Shown: positions 10,246 to 19,269 of the stretch, in pieces
How the letters are laid out: each line of letters starts with the position of its first letter
How positions within the stretch are numbered: the stretch's first letter is position 1
Assembly (NCBI GenBank): GCA_045430305.1
Contig: JAILXW010000001.1
Coordinates: forward strand, 372,001-436,000
From: Agarilytica sp045430305
GTDB lineage: Bacteria > Pseudomonadota > Gammaproteobacteria > Pseudomonadales > Cellvibrionaceae
Reading direction: 5' to 3'
Length of the DNA: 64,000 nucleotides
The notes under the pieces: generated by a model
Databases searched by the model: none
Told to the model about the DNA's origin: nothing
What the model saw: the letters and a program-made list of their open reading frames with translations, nothing else
Translations under genes and position numbers: made by a program

Positions 10246-11266
10246 TACACTCGGCCCAGTGATGCTCGACATCGCAGGCCATGAACTCCAAGTTGAAGAA
10301 AAAGAAGTTTTGCGCCACCCACAAGTAGGTGGGTTGATCTTATTCACTCGAAACTATGAAGACCCGCACCAGTTGCGAGAGCTCATCGCGAGTATTCGCG
10401 ACGTGCGCGCTGAACTGGTGATAAGCGTGGATCACGAGGGCGGTCGGGTGCAGCGTTTTCGTACGGGGTTCACTCATCTTCCGCCCATGCAAAGTCTTGC
10501 GCAGGAATACGCGCGCGATACTAAAACAGCTTTGAATGATGCGCTAGAACTTGGCTGGTTAATGGCCGCTGAATTAATTGCCTTCGATATCGACATTAGC
10601 TTTGCGCCAATACTCGACCTTGATGACAATAAAAGCATGATTATTGGTGATCGCGCCTTTAACTCAGACCCAGAAATCGCTACTGCGCTGGCAGAAAAGT
10701 TTATCGATGGCATGAGTGAAGCAGGAATGGCCGCGACGGGAAAACACTTTCCTGGGCACGGCGGTGTCGTGGAAGACAGCCACTTAGAATTGCCCATCGA
10801 TAATCGTTCTCTGGAAACATTAAAGGCGCATGACCTAATCCCATTTCAGCGGCTAAAGTCCAAGTTGGCCGCGTTAATGTCGGCGCACATTGCTTTCCCG
10901 CAAGTTGATCCTGAGCTTGTGAGTTTTTCATCCTTTTGGTTACGAGACTTTCTAAGGGATGAAATGGGTTATCAAGGTATTGTTTTTAGTGATGACCTTT
11001 CAATGGAAGGCGCTGCCGGCGTTGGAAACTACGCCGAGCGTGCTCGCCTTACCCTGGCCGCAGGTTGTGATGTTGCCTTAGTATGTAACAACCCTAAAGG
11101 GGCGATTGAAATCATAGAAGCCTTGGAGCGTGCGCGGGTGGCCGATTCGCAACGGTCAATGGCGACTATGCGCCGCACGCAACGTTATGACGAAAATACG
11201 GTAAAATCTTCTAAACGTTGGAAAACCGCACAGGCGATCGTCGAAAAGCTAAAATCAAAGGCCTAG
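10235..11266 (+). CDS. nagZ: Beta-N-acetylglucosaminidase NagZ
   Basis: This 343-residue family-3 glycoside hydrolase is cytoplasmic. It removes GlcNAc from GlcNAc-anhydromuropeptides during cell-wall recycling, giving the signal molecules that control AmpC-type responses. Diagnostic motifs are SVDHEGGRVQRF (about residues 64-75), the NagZ-type general acid/base loop KHFPGHG (170-176) and the nucleophile loop FSDDLSM (251-257). Length matches the family (about 340). It overlaps psrA by 11 bases. The protein ends in a basic tail. No unusual substitutions were seen. Confidence 0.95.
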   Translation: MSDNTLGPVMLDIAGHELQVEEKEVLRHPQVGGLILFTRNYEDPHQLRELIASIRDVRAELVISVDHEGGRVQRFRTGFTHLPPMQSLAQEYARDTKTALNDALELGWLMAAELIAFDIDISFAPILDLDDNKSMIIGDRAFNSDPEIATALAEKFIDGMSEAGMAATGKHFPGHGGVVEDSHLELPIDNRSLETLKAHDLIPFQRLKSKLAALMSAHIAFPQVDPELVSFSSFWLRDFLRDEMGYQGIVFSDDLSMEGAAGVGNYAERARLTLAAGCDVALVCNNPKGAIEIIEALERARVADSQRSMATMRRTQRYDENTVKSSKRWKTAQAIVEKLKSKA

Positions 11267-11380
11267 AGTTAAAAGCAAAATGGAAACATGGGGCTCGCGG
11301 TTTTCAAAAAAACAGCAACAACACGAAAATAACATTTTGAATAATCCACAATTAATTGTAAGCATCTAGCAGGGGGAGTC

Positions 11381-12493
11381 GTGGAAGAAAACTTATCTCA
11401 ATTAAGTGAATTGTTTGCGCCGATTACTGGTAAAGACAATATCTGGATGTTAGAAGTCTTTATCGTTGTTCTGGCGACATTAGTTTTTGCATTTTTTGTC
11501 AGTCAATTTTTAAAGCAAGTCGAAAAACGCGCACAACGCACAAAAAACCTATGGGATGACGCGCTGTTAGAATCGGTGTCGCAACCGTTGAAATGGTTTA
11601 TTTGGCTTATCGGTTTGAGTTTTGCGGCTTCTGTAGTCGCGCAACACTCTGATTCGGCGCTATTTGATTCTGTCGGAAAAATTCGTCATCTTGCGGCAAT
11701 CGTTATTGTTACATGGTTTGGTCATGGTTTTGTTAAGAAAGTAGAAAACAACATCATAAACCCAGACTATTTACAAAAGCCATTTGATAAAACGACAGCC
11801 GTCGCAATAGGTAAACTTACGCGTATTTCTATAATCATCACTGCTGTGCTCATCGCGCTACAGTCGTTGGGTTACAGTATTTCTGGTGTGCTTGCTTTTG
11901 GTGGTATAGGTGGCATTGCCGTCGGTTTTGCGGCGAAAGATTTACTCGCAAACTTTTTTGGTGGTTTGATGATATATCTCGATCGTCCATTTAGTGTTGG
12001 CGATTGGATTCGCTCACCAGACAAAAATATTGAAGGTACTGTAGAAGATATTGGCTGGCGACTCACGGTCATTCGTACGTTCGATAAACGCCCTTTATAT
12101 ATTCCCAACGCGACTTTCGCGCAAATTTCTGTCGAAAACCCTTCGCGTATGAGCAATCGTCGTATTTATGAAACGATTGGGGTTCGTTACGATGATGCGG
12201 CACAGGTTCAGCCCATTGTTGACGATGTAAAAGCAATGCTAGAAAGCCATGAAGCGATCGATCAAAAACTGATGATAATGGTGAATTTTAATGAATTTTC
12301 TGCAAGTTCATTAGATTTCTTTATCTACTGTTTTACCAAGACAACGGACTGGGCTACCTTCCATGACATTAAACAGGATGTGTTGTTAAAGATACTTACG
12401 CTTATAGAGGCACGTGGGGCTGAATGTGCCTTCCCAACCTCTACTTTACATGTGCCTGACCCGGTGTTGCTAAAGCAAGAGCGCGGCGAATAA
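11381..12493 (+). CDS. MscS-family mechanosensitive channel
   Basis: This is a 370-residue inner-membrane channel. It starts with GTG at 11381 after a strong ribosome site (AGGGGGAG). About four to five hydrophobic segments occupy residues 20-190. The last is the Gly/Ala-rich pore-lining helix (VLAFGGIGGIAVGFAAKDLLANFFGG), followed by the MscS beta-domain signature (DRPFSVGDWI, IEGTVEDIGWRLTVIRT, YIPNATFAQISVENPSR). Length and layout fit the medium-sized YnaI/YbdG-like branch, so it may be gated by membrane tension or modulated by osmolarity. It lies between nagZ and the phosphorylase gene, with 12 bases to the latter. Confidence 0.9.
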   Translation: MEENLSQLSELFAPITGKDNIWMLEVFIVVLATLVFAFFVSQFLKQVEKRAQRTKNLWDDALLESVSQPLKWFIWLIGLSFAASVVAQHSDSALFDSVGKIRHLAAIVIVTWFGHGFVKKVENNIINPDYLQKPFDKTTAVAIGKLTRISIIITAVLIALQSLGYSISGVLAFGGIGGIAVGFAAKDLLANFFGGLMIYLDRPFSVGDWIRSPDKNIEGTVEDIGWRLTVIRTFDKRPLYIPNATFAQISVENPSRMSNRRIYETIGVRYDDAAQVQPIVDDVKAMLESHEAIDQKLMIMVNFNEFSASSLDFFIYCFTKTTDWATFHDIKQDVLLKILTLIEARGAECAFPTSTLHVPDPVLLKQERGE

Positions 12494-12505
12494 GTTGTTA
12501 TTAAT

Positions 12506-13252
12506 ATGAAAAAAGTCGGCATTATTGGCGGTTCAGGCTTCTATGACATACCTGAACTGAGCCAAGTAAGCACAGCCCCCTTCGAGACACGTTATGGGCG
12601 AGTTGACGCACTCACACAAGGTGTTTACGAGGGGGTTGAGGTTGTATTTCTACCCCGACACGGCTCCAAACATAAAATACCGCCGCACAAGGTAAATTAC
12701 CGTGCAAATATCGACGCTATGTCGCAACTTGGCGTTGAGTCTATTCTCGCATTCAATGCCACGGGGGGTATTCACCCTGAATTCGCCCCAGAGACGCTTG
12801 TGGTGCCCGATCAAGTGATAGATTACACATACGGCCGCGAGCATACATTTTTTGATGGTGAGGGTTCGGTGGATGAGTCACTTACACATGTTGATTTTAC
12901 GACCCCTTTTGATGAAACACTTCGTCAGCGCCTTAAAGAAGTATTAGGTGACAAGCGAGCAAACTGCTACTTTTCTGGTACTTACGCATGTACGCAAGGT
13001 CCGCGTCTTGAAAGTGCGGCTGAGATTAAGAAGTTGCAAAAAGACGGCGGCGATTTGGTAGGTATGACCGTAATGCCAGAAGCAGCATTGGCTAAAGAGC
13101 GAACAATACGTTACGCAAGTCTCTGTTTAATTGTGAACTGGTGCGCAGGGCTGTGTGATGAAGTTATCACTTTAAACAAAATTCTGGCACGTTTAGATTC
13201 TTCAATAGCTGAAATTAGAGAAGTAATACTCAAAACTCATACCTTGGGCTAG
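12506..13252 (+). CDS. 5'-methylthioinosine/methylthioadenosine phosphorylase
   Basis: This is a 248-residue trimeric-type purine nucleoside phosphorylase of the MTAP family. Motifs are IIGGSGFYDIP at the N-terminus, the phosphate-binding PRHGSKHKIPPHKVNYRAN, FNATGGI, TYACTQGPRLESAAEI, and the purine-site loop VGMTVMPEAALAKE. The enzyme at this position in Pseudomonas (next to nagZ and psrA) has been described as a methylthioinosine phosphorylase that salvages methionine and purine from polyamine by-products. I infer the same role but cannot separate MTI from MTA specificity by eye. It has its own close ribosome site and follows the MscS gene in the same direction. Confidence 0.88.
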   Translation: MKKVGIIGGSGFYDIPELSQVSTAPFETRYGRVDALTQGVYEGVEVVFLPRHGSKHKIPPHKVNYRANIDAMSQLGVESILAFNATGGIHPEFAPETLVVPDQVIDYTYGREHTFFDGEGSVDESLTHVDFTTPFDETLRQRLKEVLGDKRANCYFSGTYACTQGPRLESAAEIKKLQKDGGDLVGMTVMPEAALAKERTIRYASLCLIVNWCAGLCDEVITLNKILARLDSSIAEIREVILKTHTLG

Positions 13253-13255
13253 ACA

Positions 13256-13279
13256 TCAAATATCGTTTCAAATATCGTT
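13256..13279. repeat. Perfect 12-bp tandem repeat before the cold-shock gene
   Basis: TCAAATATCGTT occurs twice head to tail, directly after the phosphorylase stop and about 80 bases before the cold-shock start. It may be a regulator site in the cold-shock promoter or chance slippage. Confidence 0.6.
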
Positions 13280-13358
13280 TTCCTCGTAGTTCTGGCAATT
13301 AATTAGTTCTATTTATTGCGAGATTTCATTAATAATAAAAAAGAAAGAGGTGCGCAGC

Positions 13359-13571
13359 ATGGCAGCTCGTGAAAACGGCACAGTAAAGTGGTTTAACAAC
13401 GCACGAGGTTACGGTTTTATCACTGGGGAAGAAAAACCTGGCGATATTTTCGTACATTATCGCAACATACGCGGTGAAGGATATAGAAGCCTTCTTGAAG
13501 GGCAGAAAGTAGAGTTTGAACTCCAGGAAGGTGAAAAGGGGTTACAAGCTGAAAATGTTGAGTGTGTTTAA
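13359..13571 (+). CDS. Cold-shock-domain protein
   Basis: This is a 70-residue single cold-shock domain, an RNA/ssDNA-binding OB fold that melts RNA structure. The nucleic-acid motifs are clear: RNP1 RGYGFIT and RNP2 DIFVHY, with the starting signature GTVKWFNNARGYGF. The ATG at 13359 is preferred over 13350 because it begins MAARENGTVKWF and follows AGAGG at normal distance. The usual DVFVHFSAI becomes DIFVHYRNIRGEGYRS, as in the divergent CspA-like proteins of this group. A strong hairpin follows at 13637. Confidence 0.93.
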   Translation: MAARENGTVKWFNNARGYGFITGEEKPGDIFVHYRNIRGEGYRSLLEGQKVEFELQEGEKGLQAENVECV

Positions 13572-13636
13572 ATAGCGTCGTTGACGTGAATACACTTTAG
13601 TTTTTAATGTTTTACAAAGCCCTGGCTTTATCTGCT

Positions 13637-13681
13637 AAGCAATAGCTTAAAGCGATAGTATCGCCTTAGGTTATTGCTTTT
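13637..13681 (+). terminator. Probable terminator after the cold-shock gene
   Basis: An outer stem AAGCAATA/TATTGCTT (13637-13644 with 13672-13679) encloses a second stem around GCGATAGTATCGC and is followed by TTTT. It is 66 bases past the cold-shock stop. Confidence 0.65.
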
Positions 13682-13784
13682 ACGATAATTCGTTTGTTAG
13701 CTTGCTCTGAGTGATCAGATCACTTTTACCCAAGTAATCTTTACACGACAACCAAAATTCAAACGGTTGCTATTACATCACGCC

Positions 13785-13806
13785 CAACACCAACACCAAC
13801 ACCAAC
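13785..13806. repeat. Hexanucleotide (CAACAC) repeat
   Basis: Three full copies of CAACAC plus a partial fourth lie between the convergent cold-shock and csiV genes. It is a short microsatellite with no evident function. Confidence 0.6.
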
Positions 13807-13862
13807 CTAAGAAGGAAGCTAGGCGTTGTGCTTTTTCGTTTAGGTCTCTCTTTTACAAAACG

Positions 13863-15089
13863 CTAATTTTCGTCTTTTTCTGCCTCAAATTCTGGTTCAT
13901 ACTTTGAGAGCGTTATCAGCATGCCGAGTTTTGGGTGATCGATGTAGTGCAGTTCTCCACTGCGCATTCTTCTTTTTTGTTTAAGTGCAACGATTTGAGT
14001 AATGACGTAGGGTGAAACGTTTTCTGATTCAAACCCTGCATCCAGTGCATTAGAAGAATCGCCGAATGAAAATGTGCTTTTGCTTTGATAGCCAAGCCCG
14101 AAATCTTGATCGGTACCGCTTAGTAAGCCCTGTAATTCAGTTTGATCGATACCAGTAGGTTCTAGATCTGAATGTAACATTGCGGTATTTTCAGATCGCT
14201 CAGGTATTGAATTATTTTTGCCTTCTTCGTTAGCGCTTGTTGTTGTCGCCACTATTACCTCAGCTTCAGTGTTGTTGGCCGCGCCGATATTTTCTAAAGG
14301 TTCTTCACTTGGTTCGTTTAAATCAACCTCAATAGGGGGTTGTGGGCGTAAAGGTAGGTTGGGCCAATATTCGCTTTCTTGCCCTATGCTCGCTTCAAAT
14401 TGTGTTAGCCAGAGATTTGTTTGAATATGAAGGTATCGGCTTAAATGTAATTTGATGCTGCCTTCTAATTCGTAGTGTTCACCGAATGCATCGCCCCCCG
14501 TAATGATGATTGAAGGAGCGTCGTTTCCTGATGTTAGTGCTTGGCGCCATACTCGATGTGCCAGCAAGCGCATATAGGGGTTTCGCCCAATAATGCGAGC
14601 CTCTTCTTGTAAACTTTGTATTTCTTCATCGAGTAAAACGAGTGGTTGTTCCTTCGGTGTTAAGCGGTCTAGTTCTGCTTTCGCTATTGCGTCACGGTAC
14701 TTTTTATTCAGAGGGTCATCTGAGTCTGAACGTTTTAATGTTTGTAATAATTCGCTGTTATTTTCCCCAGGGTTTTCTTCTTGGGTGCTTGTAGGCACTT
14801 CTTCAGTCTTGCTGGGGTTGTCGTTCTCGTCTTCTTCTAACTCTTTATCGGGGTCGATTAAGAAGGCGAATGGAGGCGAGTAATCGATTGAGAGATCAAG
14901 CGGCCATAGCTCCTGGTCTTGAGAGCTTTGTTCAATGCGTTCAAATATGATGATCTCAATTTGATACCAGTCTTTAAAATGTTCGTTAAAAATTTCTTCG
15001 CTGTCGAGTGTAGCGGCTTGCGCATATGTAAGGGCGCTGATTAGAATAGAAATCGTTACGAAAGTGCAGGTTGGAGTAAAAGCCTTCAT
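13863..15089 (-). CDS. csiV: CsiV-family exported protein
   Basis: This is a 408-residue exported protein. The signal peptide is MKAFTPTCTFVTISILISALTYAQA. The mature N-terminus has WYQIEIIIFERI, then a long acidic, low-complexity middle (about residues 75-125 and 270-330). The C-terminal part holds the family motif: MRSGELHYIDHPKLGMLITLSKYE. This matches the CsiV (DUF2803-type) family, whose founding member is an envelope peptidoglycan-associated protein needed for correct cell-wall synthesis in Shewanella-type bacteria. It lies 9 bases after mfd on the same strand, so it is probably co-transcribed with it, as in Pseudomonas. Its length is inflated by the low-complexity insert. The gene order supports the call; the function is only inferred. 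Confidence 0.72.
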   Translation of the reverse strand: MKAFTPTCTFVTISILISALTYAQAATLDSEEIFNEHFKDWYQIEIIIFERIEQSSQDQELWPLDLSIDYSPPFAFLIDPDKELEEDENDNPSKTEEVPTSTQEENPGENNSELLQTLKRSDSDDPLNKKYRDAIAKAELDRLTPKEQPLVLLDEEIQSLQEEARIIGRNPYMRLLAHRVWRQALTSGNDAPSIIITGGDAFGEHYELEGSIKLHLSRYLHIQTNLWLTQFEASIGQESEYWPNLPLRPQPPIEVDLNEPSEEPLENIGAANNTEAEVIVATTTSANEEGKNNSIPERSENTAMLHSDLEPTGIDQTELQGLLSGTDQDFGLGYQSKSTFSFGDSSNALDAGFESENVSPYVITQIVALKQKRRMRSGELHYIDHPKLGMLITLSKYEPEFEAEKDEN

Positions 15090-15098
15090 CGTGGTTTG

Positions 15099-18000
15099 CT
15101 AGCTCGCTTGTTTTAATTTGTTTAACACTTCAGTGACGGTTTTAAGACGTGTATCTGCGTTTTCCATCTCGAACATGAACTTTAAATGGTTCGCTCCGTC
15201 TAGACGGAAATTTTGCGGTTCTTTTTGTACCAGTTTAACGATTGTAAGTGGGTCGACCTTAGGGGTTTTACTAAATTCCAAACGCCCCCCAGACTTGCCT
15301 GCTTCAACTTTATCAATGCCTAATTGTTCGGCGTTAAAACGCAATCGGGTTTGACGGAACAGGTTCTTAACTTGGTTCGGTAATAAGCCAAAGCGATCGA
15401 TCATTTCTACTTGTAGTGCATTAAGTTCGTTTTCATTTTTAAGTGATGAAATTCGTTTGTATAGCGTAAGCCTTGTGTGTACGTCTGGCAAATAGTCTTC
15501 TGGAATTAAGGCCGGTATGCGTAGATTTAGTTCCACCCCATTATCGTGAGGGTTGTCTAGCGACACTTCTTCACCATTTTGTATGGCTTTTACTGCACGG
15601 TCTAGCATGTCCATATACAGCGAAAAGCCAATGCTTTGAATTTGGCCGCTTTGCTCTTCCCCTAATAGTTCACCCGCACCCCGAATTTCTAAATCGTGAG
15701 AGGCGAGAGTAAAACCAGCCCCCAGATCTTGCGCATCTTCGATGGCGTCTAATCGTTTGTGCGCATCTTTTGTCATGACTTTTTTGTTCGGTGTTAATAG
15801 ATAGGCGTATGCCTGGTGGTGAGATCGCCCAACCCGGCCTCGTAGTTGGTGTAGCTGCGCTAAACCGAAGTGATCAGCCCGATCGATGATGATGGTATTG
15901 GCGCTCGGTACGTCGATGCCTGTTTCGATAATAGTGGTGCAGACCAGTACGTTAAAACGCTTGTGGTAGAAATCAGCCATCACGTGTTCTAATTCGCGCT
16001 CACGCATTTGACCGTGGCCAATACGAATTTTCGCTTCTGGCACTAGCTCACCGATTTCTCGAGCTGTTTTTTCAATACTTTTAACTTCGTTATGTAGGTA
16101 AAAAACTTGGCCGCCGCGCATGATTTCACGCAGTATGGCTTCTTTTACGAGGTTTTTATCGCTCTCTCTAACAAAGGTTTTTACTGATAACCGCTTAGCC
16201 GGTGGCGTTGCAATGATACTTAAATCACGAATGCCAGCCATAGACATGTTCAAGGTTCGGGGAATGGGTGTGGCCGTCATGGTGAGAATGTCGACGTCGG
16301 TGCGAAGCGCTTTTAGCGCCTCTTTTTGGCGAACCCCAAAACGGTGCTCTTCGTCGATAATAACTAAGCCTAGATCAGGGTATTCTAAACTTCCTTGAAT
16401 AAGTTTGTGTGTGCCGATGATAATGTCTATATCGCCATTGGCTAATTTTTTCTGAATTTCGGTGACTTCTTTTTGTGTTTTGAAGCGGGAAATCGATTCA
16501 ATTTTTACTGGCCAGTCGGCAAAACGGTCTTTAAAGTTTTCGTAATGCTGGTGCGCTAATAGCGTAGTGGGCACAAGTACAGAAACTTGTTTAGAATTCT
16601 GAATAGCGATAAATGCTGCGCGCATCGCCACTTCAGTTTTACCGAAGCCGACATCACCGCATACCAATCGATCCATTGGTTGTTGTGACAGCATATCGTC
16701 TCGCACCGCTTCGATTGCTTGCTTCTGGTCTGGGGTTTCTTCAAAAGGAAAGCTTGCACAAAATATTTCGTAATCTTCTTTTGGGTTTGTGTAGCAAAAC
16801 CCAATTTTCGCTTTCCGTTTGGCGTAAATATCGAGAAGTTCTGCGGCAACATCACGAATTTGTTCTGCAGCTTTACGTTTGGCTTTTTGCCATTGTTCGC
16901 TACCTAAACGGTGGAGCGGGGCATGTTCTTCATCTGAACCAGAATACCTGCTGATGGTATGGAGGTTGGTAACGGGAACATAGAGCTTGGCCTCATTGGC
17001 GTAGATTAGTACTAAAAACTCATCTGCCTGACCATCGTGCTCAATGGTTTGCAAACCTTGGTAACGACCGACGCCGTTGTCGATATGAACCACCGGGGCA
17101 CCGATTTTTAGCTCGGTTAAGTTTTTAATGATGTTGTCAGCGTCTTCGAGCTGTGTTTTTTGGCGACGTGTTTGTTTAACGTGATTGCCAAAGATCTGCG
17201 ATTCTGAAATTACAATAAAAGGCGGTTCGGAGCTGTTAATACTTTCTTCTAAGCCAGCGACGGTGACGCCGATGGTGTTTGCTTGACGATCATCAGACAA
17301 AAAGTCGTGAATACTCTCGTACACAACAGGTTCGATGCTTATTTTTTCTAGTTGTTCGAGTATGACTTCCCGACGACCGTTCGATTCGGCACAAAATAAT
17401 ACCCGCTTCTTAGTCTCACAAATAAACGTTTCAAGGTGATGCAGTGGGTTTCTCGCCTTTGCGTCGATCATCAAAAACGGCGCCGGGTTTAAGTTGAAAT
17501 TAACATTGCCTTGCTTTTCTTCTAGCTTTCCGACTTGTAGTTGAGTTCTCGCAAATTGTTTTAATTTGGAAAATACTTCATTGACCGGAAGAAATACTTC
17601 GTTGGGCGGCAAAATGGGGCGCTCTAGATCGCCATTGCGGCTCTCGTAGCGTTTCACTACTTCTCGCCAAAAATCTTCGTAGGCAGTTTCGAAGCCTTCC
17701 ATTAAAAATACTTGGCTATCGCTGTCTAAGTAATCGAGTAAAGACGACGTCGTTTCGAAGAATAAAGAAAGGAAATATTCAATTCCTGCCGGCGGCAGGC
17801 CTGCGTTCACGTCTTGGTAAACGGGGCATGTCTTATGGTTAACATCAAATTTAGCGTGCCAGTGCGCTCGGAAGTTGGCAATGCCTTCGTCGTCGAGCGG
17901 GCACTCTCTGCCAGGTAATAGTTCTATTTGTTTCACCTGAGCAATGGTGCGCTGTGTTTCTGGGTCGAATTCGCGTAGAGATTCTACTTCGTCATCGAAT

Positions 18001-18572
18001 AACTCTATTCTGTATGCCGCATCGCTGCCCATGGGGTAGACGTCAACCAGTGAACCTCTCAAGGCAAATTCGCCGTGTTGAAAAACCGTGTCTACCGATG
18101 TGTACCCTGCGAAGGTGAGCTGTTGTCTAAATTTGTCATGGTTTAGACGATCGCCTAATTTCAATACTAGGCTTTTTGCGAGAACATAGGTTTGCGGCAC
18201 CAACTTTTGGGCGAGCGTCTGTGCACTCACAATAATCAAGCTGCGTTCGTTATGCGCCATGGAATAAAGGCAGCGCATTCGGTCAGAGATGATATCTTGG
18301 TGTGGTGAAAAACTATCGTAGGGTAAGGTTTCCCAATCTGAGAAGATTTCTACTCTTGGCGCGTTCTGTTTGCCGTCGAGAAAATGCCGAATGTCGGTGG
18401 CTACGCGTTCGGCCACGGTCATATTGGGAGTGACCAGAAGTGTTGAGCTGGAACTGTTACAGGCGGTATTAGCAACTGCGCATGAGATGGCGCTGTTGCT
18501 AATAAGGTTGCCCCAGGTGGTTTTGTCGCCGTTTTTTCGGCGTTGCGGCGGCGTAAGTAGGTTTTGATTCAT
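15099..18572 (-). CDS. mfd: Transcription-repair coupling factor Mfd
   Basis: This is a 1,157-residue DNA translocase that removes stalled RNA polymerase from lesions and recruits UvrA. The order is: N-terminal UvrB-like module (with VEIFSDWETLPYDSFSPHQDIISDR), RNA-polymerase interaction domain (about 470-550), superfamily-2 helicase core with Walker A GDVGFGKTE (about residue 640), DEEHRFGV as Walker B, then TATPIPRTLNMS and the TRG region, and the C-terminal UvrA-inhibitory domain. I start at the ATG 18572 (MNQNLLTPP). The upstream in-frame ATG at 18617 would add an unlikely Leu-rich 15-residue extension. Length is standard. It is followed by csiV on the same strand. Confidence 0.96.
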   Translation of the reverse strand: MNQNLLTPPQRRKNGDKTTWGNLISNSAISCAVANTACNSSSSTLLVTPNMTVAERVATDIRHFLDGKQNAPRVEIFSDWETLPYDSFSPHQDIISDRMRCLYSMAHNERSLIIVSAQTLAQKLVPQTYVLAKSLVLKLGDRLNHDKFRQQLTFAGYTSVDTVFQHGEFALRGSLVDVYPMGSDAAYRIELFDDEVESLREFDPETQRTIAQVKQIELLPGRECPLDDEGIANFRAHWHAKFDVNHKTCPVYQDVNAGLPPAGIEYFLSLFFETTSSLLDYLDSDSQVFLMEGFETAYEDFWREVVKRYESRNGDLERPILPPNEVFLPVNEVFSKLKQFARTQLQVGKLEEKQGNVNFNLNPAPFLMIDAKARNPLHHLETFICETKKRVLFCAESNGRREVILEQLEKISIEPVVYESIHDFLSDDRQANTIGVTVAGLEESINSSEPPFIVISESQIFGNHVKQTRRQKTQLEDADNIIKNLTELKIGAPVVHIDNGVGRYQGLQTIEHDGQADEFLVLIYANEAKLYVPVTNLHTISRYSGSDEEHAPLHRLGSEQWQKAKRKAAEQIRDVAAELLDIYAKRKAKIGFCYTNPKEDYEIFCASFPFEETPDQKQAIEAVRDDMLSQQPMDRLVCGDVGFGKTEVAMRAAFIAIQNSKQVSVLVPTTLLAHQHYENFKDRFADWPVKIESISRFKTQKEVTEIQKKLANGDIDIIIGTHKLIQGSLEYPDLGLVIIDEEHRFGVRQKEALKALRTDVDILTMTATPIPRTLNMSMAGIRDLSIIATPPAKRLSVKTFVRESDKNLVKEAILREIMRGGQVFYLHNEVKSIEKTAREIGELVPEAKIRIGHGQMRERELEHVMADFYHKRFNVLVCTTIIETGIDVPSANTIIIDRADHFGLAQLHQLRGRVGRSHHQAYAYLLTPNKKVMTKDAHKRLDAIEDAQDLGAGFTLASHDLEIRGAGELLGEEQSGQIQSIGFSLYMDMLDRAVKAIQNGEEVSLDNPHDNGVELNLRIPALIPEDYLPDVHTRLTLYKRISSLKNENELNALQVEMIDRFGLLPNQVKNLFRQTRLRFNAEQLGIDKVEAGKSGGRLEFSKTPKVDPLTIVKLVQKEPQNFRLDGANHLKFMFEMENADTRLKTVTEVLNKLKQAS

Positions 18573-19269
18573 TCTGGTCGGCAGTAGCAGGGTTAAAAGA
18601 GGGCGGTATTCTAGCAAGGTTGGCGAGAGCGGGAATACGGTTTTGGTATTTATACGGAAACAGCTTCAAAAATCAGATTCAGTAAATCACACCACAACGG
18701 TAGGTTTGCCAATGCAGTACAGTAATCAAGATTGCTTCGAGAACGTTCTAACTTCTGTAAAAAATTGGGAGTTAAGTTGATCGGATGGTGAGTCTCATGG
18801 CGGGCGACGCGAGTTGCGGTGGTATTTACTTCGAACGCACTTAAATGAGCGGTTATTGCTCTGAGTCATGTTGTTACGTTCTGGAAATGTTAGCTTAGCT
18901 TCCTTTTGCGCGTCTCTTTACTTTGTTTGGCTCGAAAAAATATCTAAAAAACATAGGCTTAATCGAGATTGGGCTAGCGCTGAAGGGTGCTCATCCGTAT
19001 AATTGCCGCGGTTTTTCTGTGTGAATCGTGTGCAAACCTAGACTCTCGGCTACAGTAATGCCGAGGCATGCAGAAAAGTTCATCGCATCTATCTAGACTG
19101 TGCTTTGAAAAGCCCCAAATTCAAGACGTGCATGGGCCTGACAGTACCCTTGCGACGCTGCATATAGAACACGAAGAATACTATCGAACGAATTTTACTC
19201 GGTTGCCCAAACTCGCGCCGCGAGCAGCCGAACTCAAGCTTTTAAACAACTCAAACTAGGCGAAGACGT
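18573..19269. other. Long non-coding region between divergent mfd and nqrA
   Basis: About 700 bases contain no supported gene. A 63-codon frame at 19068-19259 has no recognisable protein character and no ribosome site, so I do not call it. A TATAAT-like box at 18998-19003 is a possible nqr promoter -10, but its only -35-like hexamer (TTGGGC, 18969-18974) sits 23 bases away, which is too far. Two homopolymer-rich stretches (about 18940-18950) are present. I see no other structure. Confidence 0.35.

Noticed and set aside
19068..19259. 63-codon frame upstream of nqrA
   Set aside because: No ribosome site, no family-like features, and random amino-acid composition.
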